Position numbers and translations under genes: made by a program. A stretch of 64,000 bases of DNA from Flavobacterium sp. Root186 (GTDB lineage Bacteria; Bacteroidota; Bacteroidia; Flavobacteriales; Flavobacteriaceae), in the NCBI RefSeq assembly GCF_001428525.1, contig NZ_LMHW01000014.1:369001-433000 (forward strand). Direction: 5' to 3'. Below the pieces are notes generated by a model. It was not told where the DNA came from. It made no database searches and saw only the letters and a list, made by a program, of their open reading frames with translations. This document shows, piece after piece, positions 41,819-49,382 of this stretch. The stretch's first letter is position 1. Each line of letters opens with the position of its first letter.

Positions 41819-42574
41819 ATGAAAGGATTAAAGATTGTTTTTTGGATTATTTGGCGCATTTGGTTTTACGTTTTAATGGCGATTCCAATATTGATTATGC
41901 TGCCGTTTTTACTGATTTCTATTATCTCAGAGAGCGGATACCCTTATTTTTTTAAAATGGCCCGCATTTGGGCTAAATTCATCCTTTTCGGGATGGGTTT
42001 TTACTACAAAGTAAAACGTGAACAAAAGCTTATCAGGAATAAAAGTTATATGATTGTAGCAAATCATACTTCAATGACAGATATTATGCTTATGCTTGCC
42101 ATTATAAGAAACCCGTTTGTTTTTGTTGGAAAGAAAGAACTCGTAAAGATTCCGCTATTTGGATTTTTCTATAAAAGAACTTGTATTTTGGTAGACCGAA
42201 ATTCTTCAAAAAGCAAAAATGAAGTTTTCAAGCGTGCACAAGATCGTTTAAGCCAGGGTTTAAGTATTTGTATTTTTCCTGAGGGCGGAGTTCCTGATGA
42301 TGAATCTATTTTACTGGACGAGTTTAAAGACGGCGCTTTCAGATTAGCAATTGAACATCAAATTCCTATAGTGCCAATTGTTTTTGCAGACAATAAAGAA
42401 CGCTTCTCGTATACTTTTTTAAGCGGAAGTCCCGGAAAAATGCGAGGTAAAATCCTTCCTTTTGTAGAAACAAGCGGCTTAACACTTGATCACAGAAAAG
42501 AACTGAGAGAAAATGTGAGACAAGTGATTTATAAAAGCTTACTCGAACTCAAGAAGAAAGATTTAAAAGAATAG
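41819..42574 (+). CDS. plsC: 1-acyl-glycerol-3-phosphate acyltransferase (PlsC family)
   Basis: The 251-residue product has an N-terminal membrane region and the acyltransferase motifs: NHTSMTD (HxxxxD at residues 83-88), then KKELVKIPLFGFFYKRTCILVDR and FPEGGVPDD near residue 155. It would acylate lysophosphatidic acid or a related lipid at the inner membrane in phospholipid synthesis. The family also has lyso-ornithine-lipid acyltransferases, so the substrate is not certain. It is a single-gene unit followed by a strong terminator. Confidence 0.85.
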   Translation: MKGLKIVFWIIWRIWFYVLMAIPILIMLPFLLISIISESGYPYFFKMARIWAKFILFGMGFYYKVKREQKLIRNKSYMIVANHTSMTDIMLMLAIIRNPFVFVGKKELVKIPLFGFFYKRTCILVDRNSSKSKNEVFKRAQDRLSQGLSICIFPEGGVPDDESILLDEFKDGAFRLAIEHQIPIVPIVFADNKERFSYTFLSGSPGKMRGKILPFVETSGLTLDHRKELRENVRQVIYKSLLELKKKDLKE

Positions 42575-42585
42575 TCAAAATAAAC

Positions 42586-42617
42586 AAACCCGGCAAGATT
42601 TTACACTTGCCGGGTTT
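42586..42617 (+). terminator. plsC terminator
   Basis: AAACCCGGCAAG and CTTGCCGGGTTT pair perfectly around an 8-base loop. Confidence 0.85.
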
Positions 42618-42655
42618 TCTTTCGAAATAAAAACCCCCGTTTATATTCAAAAAGC

Positions 42656-42760
42656 TTATCGATGAATTATTTTCTCTGAGATAAAACGCAATACTTTTTT
42701 AATTTTTAATTTGGTTTTTTTTCGTCTTCTACTCTTCAGTATTTCCCTTTTTTCTTTCAT
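42656..42760 (-). CDS. Possible 34-residue very basic protein
   Basis: On the minus strand an ATG at 42760 opens a frame of 34 codons ending in TAA (42658-42656). The product MKEKREILKSRRRKKTKLKI and onward is rich in Lys and Arg with a short hydrophobic end. Coding potential cannot be judged at this length; it is the only notable frame in the 560-bp gap between plsC and recA. It could be a small nucleic-acid-binding protein or chance. Confidence 0.25.
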   Translation of the reverse strand: MKEKREILKSRRRKKTKLKIKKVLRFISEKIIHR

Positions 42761-42889
42761 GGTTAAATATATTTATGGCTTGGTAATAAGGAGTTTAGCT
42801 AAAACTCAAGTTAACGGCATAATATATTAGATCGAAAAAAAGTAAAAAGGTTGTATGAGCTGCTAATTTTTTTTCAAAAACAGTAAAAA

Positions 42890-42919
42890 CCCGTTAGAAC
42901 CATGAGCGAAACTAACGGA
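42890..42919. other. Hairpin in the plsC-recA gap
   Basis: CCCGTTAG and CTAACGG pair around about 14 bases. No T run follows, so it is not a clear terminator. The rest of 42761-43060 is AT rich with nothing recognised. Confidence 0.4.
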
Positions 42920-43064
42920 CTTTTAGTGAATCAACCAACCAAATTTATTATAAAAAAATGTTGAACTGTGTATTTATGGCAATACCAATTAAACATTATG
43001 TCTATTTTTATAGATGAAATAGTTTTAAAAAGGTTGCGTCTTTTTTTATTTTTTTTTAAATAAA

Positions 43065-43095
43065 AAACCCGGAATGCTTAAAAGCTTCCGGGTTT
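43065..43095 (-). terminator. recA terminator
   Basis: AAACCCGGAA and TTCCGGGTTT pair around TGCTTAAAAGC; the minus strand continues in TTTT. Confidence 0.8.
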
Positions 43096-43134
43096 AGAGT
43101 GTAAAGTGTTGATTTTTAAATACTTTTAAAAGTT

Positions 43135-44142
43135 TTAAGCATTTGCTAATTCTTTTATATGAGCTTTAATTTTAGCTTCTAATTCATCGGCCAATTCTGG
43201 ATTGTCTTTAATTAATGCTTTTACAGCATCACGACCCTGACCTAATTTAGTATCTCCGTAGCTAAACCAAGATCCTGCTTTTTTAACGATTTCAAATTCA
43301 ACTGCTAAGTCAAGAATTTCACCTGTTTTAGAAACTCCTTCTCCGTACATAATGTCGAATTCGGCAGTTTTAAAGGGCGGTGCAACTTTGTTTTTTACAA
43401 TTTTAACTTTAGTTCTGTTTCCAATCACGTTTTCACCATCTTTAATTTGAGATGAACGACGAATATCTAAACGTACAGAAGCGTAGAATTTTAATGCGTT
43501 ACCACCGGTTGTTGTTTCAGGATTCCCGAACATAACACCAATTTTTTCACGCAGCTGGTTAATAAAGAAAACAGTACAATTTGTTTTGCTGATCGTTCCG
43601 GTTAATTTTCTTAAAGCCTGAGACATCAAACGTGCATGAAGACCCATTTTAGAATCTCCCATTTCACCTTCAATCTCACTTTTTGGAGTTAAGGCCGCAA
43701 CAGAGTCAATTACAACAATGTCTATAGCTCCAGAACGAATTAAGTTTTCGGCAATTTCCAATGCCTGTTCACCATTGTCTGGCTGAGAGATAATTAGGTT
43801 TTCGATATCAACACCCAATTTTTCAGCATAATTTCTATCAAAAGCATGTTCCGCATCAATAAAAGCAGCAATTCCGCCGGCTTTTTGAGCTTCTGCAATT
43901 GCGTGCAGCGTTAATGTGGTTTTACCAGACGATTCTGGCCCGTATATTTCAATAATTCTTCCTTTTGGATATCCATTTACCCCAAGAGCTAAATCAACGC
44001 CAAGCGAACCCGAAGAAATCGTTTCTACCTCTACAATGGCTTTGTCGCCCATTTTCATTACGGTTCCTTTTCCGTAGGTTTTGTCAAGTTTATCAAGCGT
44101 AAGCTGTAACGCTTTTAATTTGGCTTCTTTGTCTGAACTCAT
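43135..44142 (-). CDS. recA: Recombinase RecA
   Basis: From the ATG at 44142 the product is 335 residues. The Walker A motif GPESSGKTT is at residues 68-76, then AAFIDAEHAFDRNYAEKLGV, IVVIDSVAALTPKSEIEGEMGD (Walker B and L1), FINQLREKIGVMFGNPETTTGGNALKFY (L2), and the C-terminal domain. RecA makes the filament for homologous recombination and the SOS response. The frame is open to 44193 but the added residues (MIFVLKTKNNN) are not family-like. No LexA gene or clear SOS box was noticed next to it. Confidence 0.97.
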   Translation of the reverse strand: MSSDKEAKLKALQLTLDKLDKTYGKGTVMKMGDKAIVEVETISSGSLGVDLALGVNGYPKGRIIEIYGPESSGKTTLTLHAIAEAQKAGGIAAFIDAEHAFDRNYAEKLGVDIENLIISQPDNGEQALEIAENLIRSGAIDIVVIDSVAALTPKSEIEGEMGDSKMGLHARLMSQALRKLTGTISKTNCTVFFINQLREKIGVMFGNPETTTGGNALKFYASVRLDIRRSSQIKDGENVIGNRTKVKIVKNKVAPPFKTAEFDIMYGEGVSKTGEILDLAVEFEIVKKAGSWFSYGDTKLGQGRDAVKALIKDNPELADELEAKIKAHIKELANA

Positions 44143-44303
44143 CTTTCTTAAATTATCTAAATTGTTATTTTTAGTTTTCAAAACAAAAATCAAAAGGAGG
44201 AAATAACTTCCTGCATTTTTATTTCACTGACTAGAATGTGTAAAAATACTTCTTTTTTTGAAGTTTCATCGCTTCAAATTGTTTCAAATTGTAACAAATT
44301 GTA

Positions 44304-44813
44304 TTACAAAAACAAAGCCTTTAATTCTGTGGCTTCAGAAGGTTTTATTTTCCCTGCCAATAATAAACTTAATTGTTTACGGCGTAATGCAGCTTCAAAA
44401 CGCTGTATTTCTAATTCTGTTTCAGGAACAATTGCCGGTACTTCAACAGGTCTTCCGGTATCGTCAACAGCTACAAATGTATAAATAGCTTCGTTTGCCT
44501 TGGTTCTGTTTCCGGATTCGCGGTCTTCTACCCAAACGTCTATGAAAACTTCCATAGAACTTTTGAATGATCTTGAAACTTTTGCCTCTACGGTAACAAC
44601 GCTTCCAAGAGAAATTGCTCTGTTAAAAGCAACGTGATTTACAGATGCCGTAACTACAATTCGGCGTGAATGTCTGCGGGCGGCAATACTTGCTGCACGA
44701 TCCATTCGGGCTAATAATTCGCCGCCAAAAAGATTGTTTAAAGGATTTGTTTCGCTTGGCAAAACTAAATCGGTTAATATTGTTAGGGATTCTGAAGGGT
44801 GTTTTGGGTTCAT
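44304..44813 (-). CDS. Acyl-CoA thioesterase (YciA/hotdog family)
   Basis: The 169-residue product has the hotdog thioesterase pattern: LVLPSETNPLNNLFGGELLARMDRAASIAARRHS, with the Asn and the FGGELLARMD helix of acyl-CoA hydrolases, followed by VNHVAFNRAISLGSVVTVEAKV and VDDTGRPVEVP. It would cleave acyl-CoA to free acid and CoA. A second ATG at 44834 would add seven residues; the shorter form begins at the family-typical position. It lies 161 bases upstream of recA on the same strand. Confidence 0.85.
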   Translation of the reverse strand: MNPKHPSESLTILTDLVLPSETNPLNNLFGGELLARMDRAASIAARRHSRRIVVTASVNHVAFNRAISLGSVVTVEAKVSRSFKSSMEVFIDVWVEDRESGNRTKANEAIYTFVAVDDTGRPVEVPAIVPETELEIQRFEAALRRKQLSLLLAGKIKPSEATELKALFL

Positions 44814-44940
44814 TTTTTTGATAATAAAATTCATTTTTTTGCCATTGATTTCACTAATTAAAAGGATTAAAGAATCTTTGAGAATTTGTGAATCCCGATA
44901 GCTATCAGGAGTGGCTTACGTTTTTAAAAATTCAGGCTGA

Positions 44941-45324
44941 TTAATTCAACCAGTAAACTGCCATTACAGCAGGAATAAAATAAATAACAATGGTTCTTGC
45001 TCCATCGTAATCTTTGGCTAATCGTTGTCCGAAAAGCATCATTAACAAAGATATACACGAAAAAACAGCACCGTAAAAACCGTATTCGCGTCCGCTGTTT
45101 GTTAGTAATTGAATTGCTCCGACAACACTTAAAATTCCAGAAATTAATTCTAAAATTAACAAATGTAAAAGAGCAAGCGGGACTTGATTTTTTAATGGCG
45201 TTTTGGCAAAATGTTCTTTAAGCCAGATGACATTATCTTTCCAGTAAAAAAATTTTTCATAGCCTGACTGTAAAAAAGTTAAGGCTAAAAATGCTAATAT
45301 TAAAATAGAGGCAACATTGTTCAT
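44941..45324 (-). CDS. DoxX-like membrane protein
   Basis: The 127-residue product has four hydrophobic helices with the DoxX-like spacing: ILILAFLALTFLQSGYEKFFYWKDN, then LALLHLLILELISGILSVVGA, then a third and fourth helix ending IVIYFIPAVMAVYWL. The family sits in the inner membrane; its function is generally unknown, with roles in redox or surfactant-like processes in some members. It begins 7 bases after holB and is likely co-transcribed with it. Confidence 0.8.
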   Translation of the reverse strand: MNNVASILILAFLALTFLQSGYEKFFYWKDNVIWLKEHFAKTPLKNQVPLALLHLLILELISGILSVVGAIQLLTNSGREYGFYGAVFSCISLLMMLFGQRLAKDYDGARTIVIYFIPAVMAVYWLN

Positions 45325-45331
45325 TTGAGGA

Positions 45332-46480
45332 CTATTTTTTATGAATTAAACGAGTCAGTTTTATAGATAAATCGGTTAAGATTATTTTTGCATTTCCGTT
45401 TCTTTCAATGTGATACATGGCATCTGAAAGTTCTTTGAAAATTTCGTGAATATTATTTCCGTTTACAAAAGGTGCAAAATTCTCGAGTTTAAATTTGTCA
45501 ACTTTTGGCTCAATGTAAACTAAACTTGGCGTTTGATAATTCAGTAAAAGCGCCTGTCTAAACATTTCGATACAAAACTGAATAAACTTTTTCTGGCTTT
45601 CGCGGCCAAGTCCGGCGATTTCTTCACTCCAGGAAATTAAATCCTGAATCGCAGCGGCATTTCCTTTTGCCCTAAAAGCAGCACGAACCCAATTGACGAA
45701 CCATTGTTCAAATGGATATTCAGCATCATCTTCTTTCAATAAATGCAATGCTTTATTAAAATTTCCTTGTGCCTGATGCGCAATTTTTTTGGCTAAATTA
45801 GAATCTATATTTTCTTTAGAAACCAGTGCTTCGGCAATTACATTTTCCGGAAGTCCGTTAAAGTGAATTACCTGACAGCGAGAACGTATGGTTTGAATTA
45901 TATCTTCTTCGTTTTCAGAAATAAGAATAAAAATTGTTTTATCTGAAGGTTCTTCCAGCAGTTTTAAAAGTTTATTCGAAGCCGCAATATTCATCTTGTC
46001 GGCCATCCAGATAATCATGATTTTGTAGCCGCCTTCGTATGATTTCAGTGCAAGCGATTTTAAAACTTCCTGTGCATCTTCGACCCTGATTTCGCCCTGT
46101 TTATTTTGAACGCCTAAAGTTTTATACCAGTCAAATAATCCACCATAAGGCATTTCCTGAATAAAGTTTCGCCAATCCTGAATAAAGTCTAAACTTTTTG
46201 GTTTGGTTTTGACATCTTCTGTAGTAACGGTTGGGTAAATAAAATGCAGATCCGGATGCGAAATATTTTGAAATTTCAGATTACAGGAATCATTTCCATT
46301 TTCGTTTTCATTTCCCGTATTACTGCACAAAATGTACTGTGCATAAGCAATTGCTGCAGATAAAGTACCGCTTCCTTCAGGCCCAATGAATAATTGCGCA
46401 TGAGGAATTCGCCCGGAAGATGCACTTTTTATCAAGTGACTTTTGATGTAATCCTGACCTAAAATTTGAGAAAATTGCAT
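45332..46480 (-). CDS. holB: DNA polymerase III subunit delta'
   Basis: The 382-residue product is the clamp-loader delta' subunit: MQFSQILGQDYIKSHLIKS, GRIPHAQLFIGPEGSG (the P-loop is degraded, GPEGSGT, as expected for delta' which does not hydrolyse ATP), HPDLHFIYPT, and KIMIIWMADKMNIAASNKLLKLLEEPSDKTIFIL with an intact LLEEP region and RSRCQVIHF as the sensor. Only two cysteines remain in the zinc-module region, so metal binding is doubtful. It helps load the sliding clamp. Confidence 0.92.
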   Translation of the reverse strand: MQFSQILGQDYIKSHLIKSASSGRIPHAQLFIGPEGSGTLSAAIAYAQYILCSNTGNENENGNDSCNLKFQNISHPDLHFIYPTVTTEDVKTKPKSLDFIQDWRNFIQEMPYGGLFDWYKTLGVQNKQGEIRVEDAQEVLKSLALKSYEGGYKIMIIWMADKMNIAASNKLLKLLEEPSDKTIFILISENEEDIIQTIRSRCQVIHFNGLPENVIAEALVSKENIDSNLAKKIAHQAQGNFNKALHLLKEDDAEYPFEQWFVNWVRAAFRAKGNAAAIQDLISWSEEIAGLGRESQKKFIQFCIEMFRQALLLNYQTPSLVYIEPKVDKFKLENFAPFVNGNNIHEIFKELSDAMYHIERNGNAKIILTDLSIKLTRLIHKK

Positions 46481-46852
46481 GAAGCAAAGATAGAAGAAAA
46501 TGATGTAGTCAAAAATTTTCGATTAAAGATTATTGAGCTGGATTTCATTTATGAGAATATGATTGTTTTTTGCTAAAAATTTTGTTCCCTCGCCGCTAAC
46601 TTTTGTTAATAAATTACTTCACACGAGCAGATATCAAGACTTTTTTGTTAATATTTTTTTGTTCAAAACGATAAACGTATAGTTTTTTTGGCTATTTAAA
46701 GTAAAAATTTACAGCGTTTTTATAGATAATATCTTACGTTTTTTGTTTTAACAATTTTAACAAAAAGCCCGTTAAAACGCACATTTTCTCGACATACAGC
46801 GGGTTTTTAAGCTTTTTTTAAGCTTTTTTTTTGAAAAAAGAATTCAATAAAG
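46481..46852. other. AT-rich gap upstream of the secreted gene at 46915
   Basis: No gene was seen. A weak hairpin with a long loop (AAAAAGCCCG around 46762 with CGGGTTTTT around 46800) and duplicated AGCTTTTTTT words (46810-46832) are the only structure; the first may be a terminator remnant. Confidence 0.35.
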
Positions 46853-46882
46853 TTGCAATTTAAGTTAATTTCTATATTTTTG
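46853..46882 (+). promoter_or_regulatory. Full Bacteroidetes promoter
   Basis: TTG (46853-46855), a 19-base spacer and TATTTTTG (46875-46882) match the consensus TTG-N17-23-TAnnTTTG. It lies 32 bases ahead of the ATG at 46915. Confidence 0.75.
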
Positions 46883-46914
46883 TTTTCATCAACAACCAAT
46901 ATAAATAAGAATTT

Positions 46915-47367
46915 ATGAAAGGGAAAATTATTTTATTTAGTGCATTTTTTATCATGACAACTGCTGCAGTTTCTGCGCAGGCAAAAAACGCTCCAAGAAG
47001 TATTATCAGTACAACGGCTCTTATTCGTAAATACCATGATCAAAAAGAATTGAGTGGTATGCAAAAAGGGGAACTTTTGGAATTGTATATTGAGCGAATT
47101 AAAGTATTAGTAAAAACTCTCCCTTACATTGCGTTGGTTACAAAACCGGGTGTTACTATGGCAGACTTAGGTATTCCAGACGATAGTGAACACAAAAAAG
47201 TTTTGGATGCTCAGGCAATTGGTACAACTACTTTCTTAGATACTACAGTTGAGTTTCAAAGAAAAATGATGCCTTACTCAGATAAAGGAAATCTTATCGC
47301 GGCAATTTTATTTTACGAAAACACATTAAAATCTTTACATGAGTTCAATGAATTGAATGAAATGTAA
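46915..47367 (+). CDS. Secreted hypothetical protein
   Basis: The 150-residue product has a signal peptide (MKGKIILFSAFFIMTTAAVSAQ). The mature part is mainly helical (STTALIRKYHDQKELSGMQ, KGELLELYIERIKVLVKTLP). I do not recognise a family. It has a textbook promoter upstream, and a hairpin with a T run follows at 47459, so it may be transcribed apart from the spr genes. It may still belong to the same surface-protein locus. Confidence 0.7.
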   Translation: MKGKIILFSAFFIMTTAAVSAQAKNAPRSIISTTALIRKYHDQKELSGMQKGELLELYIERIKVLVKTLPYIALVTKPGVTMADLGIPDDSEHKKVLDAQAIGTTTFLDTTVEFQRKMMPYSDKGNLIAAILFYENTLKSLHEFNELNEM

Positions 47368-47458
47368 AATTTAAAAAATATTTTAAAACCTTTTTTGAAG
47401 TGTTTACGTAGATGGATTAGATTTCTGCGTCACTTTGAAAAAGTAAACAAAACAACTC

Positions 47459-47508
47459 GTTCTCGATTTATTCTGAAACATATTAGAAAAACCGAGAACA
47501 GTTTTTTT
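47459..47508 (+). terminator. Possible terminator ahead of the surface-protein operon
   Basis: GTTCTCG (47459-47465) and CGAGAAC (47493-47499) pair around a 27-base AT-rich loop with extra inner pairs; seven T follow. It would end the transcript of the gene at 46915. Confidence 0.5.
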
Positions 47509-47576
47509 CATTTACGCATACCCAAATTATTTAAAGCATACCCAAATTTATTATTAACCTAATACACACCTTTATC

Positions 47577-48869
47577 ATGAAAAAAATTACTCAAATTATC
47601 TGCGTTCTTTTGACAGTTACGAGTATGAGTGCTCAACAAGAGAAAGGAATTATGGGCTACACTAACTGGTTAAATAACTGGACAGAATTTAAGCCTAACA
47701 AAGTAGAGTATGGAGAAGCAAATCAAATTTTAGCAGGAAACATTTCTGTTAATACTAAATTGCTTAAAAGGAATATCTATGTTTTACAAGGTAACGTTTA
47801 TGTTACAAACAATGCGGTTTTAACAATCGAACCTGGAACTTTAATTATTGGTGATTTCGAAACAAAAGGAACATTGGTAGTTACAAAAGGTGCACAACTT
47901 GTTGCAGATGGTTTAGAAACTGACCCAATCGTATTTACATCTAACCGCAGCCAGAAAAAAGCTGGAGACTGGGGTGGAGTTGTAATTCTTGGTGATGCTC
48001 CAATTAACAAATTCGGTAACGTAGGATCTTATAATATGGATCTTGATCCAACTTTAACTACTTATGGTGGTGATAATGTTGCTTCAAACTCTGGAATTTT
48101 AAGATATGTTAGAATCGAATTTGCTGGTAAAAAAGTGAAAGGAGTTGATACTTTCAACGGTTTAACTATTGCAGGTGTTGGTAACAAAACAATTCTTGAA
48201 AACGTTATGGTTAGCTACTCTGGAGGAGATTCATTTGCTTTCTTCGGTGGAGATGTTAACGCTACAAAATTTGTTTCTTATAAATCAATCAACGACGATT
48301 ACAAATTTACACAAGGTGTACAATGTCGTTTATATAACTCTTTAGCAGTTAGATCTTCTTATTTATCTAGTAACAAAGACGGATCTCGTTGTATGGAGGT
48401 AAAATCATTCGAAAAGAAAAGCGAAACAGATTTTACTAAAAAAACTACTTTAGTTGTTGCGACTAACATTACAATGCTTAATGACAGTGAAAACATCAAT
48501 GCTGACATTCAATCAGGTTTAGTAAAAGAGGCTGTTTACGTAGCTGAAACTGCTTCTCTTGAAATGAAAAGAAGTGTGATATCTGGATTTAACCCTGCAG
48601 TGTTATTAGACAGCAAAACAGAAATCAATGATGCCAACCTTAAAAAAATCAAATTTGAGGAAATGTATTTCAACTTATGTAAAGGAAACATCTTTACTGA
48701 ATACAACTCAAACAACGAAGATTTAGAGAGCTGGTATGGAAACAGTGTGTTCTTTAATGTTTACTCTCAAAGTGACAACAAAGAAACATTCATTGATATT
48801 TTCAACCCTAAAAAGCCAGACTTTAGATTACAATTAGGAAAAATTACAGCTTCAAGCGGCAATAGATAA
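47577..48869 (+). CDS. Secreted right-handed beta-helix-like protein
   Basis: The 430-residue product has a signal peptide (MKKITQIICVLLTVTSMSAQ), then repeated short strands typical of a pectin-lyase-like helix: NIYVLQGNVYVTNNAVLTIEPGTLIIGDF, KGTLVVTKGAQLVADG, DPIVFTSN, AGDWGGVVILGDAP, and later ILENVMVSYSGGDSFAF. Proteins with this pattern are common surface proteins of Bacteroidetes. No standard sorting tail was seen. From its place before sprC it may correspond to one of the rem genes reported in the spr operon of F. johnsoniae, but I cannot say which. Confidence 0.7.
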   Translation: MKKITQIICVLLTVTSMSAQQEKGIMGYTNWLNNWTEFKPNKVEYGEANQILAGNISVNTKLLKRNIYVLQGNVYVTNNAVLTIEPGTLIIGDFETKGTLVVTKGAQLVADGLETDPIVFTSNRSQKKAGDWGGVVILGDAPINKFGNVGSYNMDLDPTLTTYGGDNVASNSGILRYVRIEFAGKKVKGVDTFNGLTIAGVGNKTILENVMVSYSGGDSFAFFGGDVNATKFVSYKSINDDYKFTQGVQCRLYNSLAVRSSYLSSNKDGSRCMEVKSFEKKSETDFTKKTTLVVATNITMLNDSENINADIQSGLVKEAVYVAETASLEMKRSVISGFNPAVLLDSKTEINDANLKKIKFEEMYFNLCKGNIFTEYNSNNEDLESWYGNSVFFNVYSQSDNKETFIDIFNPKKPDFRLQLGKITASSGNR

Positions 48870-48971
48870 ATAGATTTCGATTTTTATTTCAAAGCGTAAA
48901 TTTTATTAATAAAGTCCCCAGACACAATTTATGTATCCGTCTTAAAAGGACCAAATAAAGATCAAAACATA

Positions 48972-49382
48972 ATGGCTCTATCTACAAAAAAGTATTTATA
49001 TATATTCTTTTTGGTTTCTCCTATTTCGTTAAGTCTGTATGCACAAAGTGCAGCAATAGAAAAGCCTACGGTTTCTGCTGTTTCTGACTGCAAATTAGCT
49101 TCAATTGAGATAAATCAAAATAACGAATCAGCTGATCAATGCATCAGCAAATTAGATAATTCTAATCAGTTAATAGTAGGGCTGTCCACCCCCAAGGACA
49201 GCCTTACTATGCCGGCTGATACGAAAGATCAATCTTCAGATTGTGAAGAAAACTCATTGATTGGTTCTACTTCAATTCTTGCAAAAGATATTATAGAGAA
49301 CTACAAATATGATTTTTCTGAAACATTCATTGATATCTTGTTTTTTGAGCGTATAGACTTAGCAAGAACACGTACTATATGA
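48972..49382 (+). CDS. Secreted small protein upstream of sprC
   Basis: The 136-residue product has a signal peptide (MALSTKKYLYIFFLVSPISLSLYAQ), followed by an acidic, Ser/Asn-rich region with three cysteines. No family is recognised. Its last four bases overlap the sprC start (ATGA), so it is in the same operon. Bases 49173-49210 inside it form a 15-bp stem and encode VGLSTPKDSLTM. Confidence 0.6.
   Translation: MALSTKKYLYIFFLVSPISLSLYAQSAAIEKPTVSAVSDCKLASIEINQNNESADQCISKLDNSNQLIVGLSTPKDSLTMPADTKDQSSDCEENSLIGSTSILAKDIIENYKYDFSETFIDILFFERIDLARTRTI
49173..49210 (+). other. Strong hairpin inside the coding region
   Basis: Arms 49173-49187 and 49196-49210 pair over 15 bases with one G-T wobble (core GGCTGTCC/GGACAGCC) around an 8-base loop. 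It is richer in GC than its surroundings. Confidence 0.75.

Noticed and set aside
44143..44193. Longer start for recA
   Set aside because: The extra 17 residues have no match to the RecA N-terminus, which starts MSSDKEAKLKAL.
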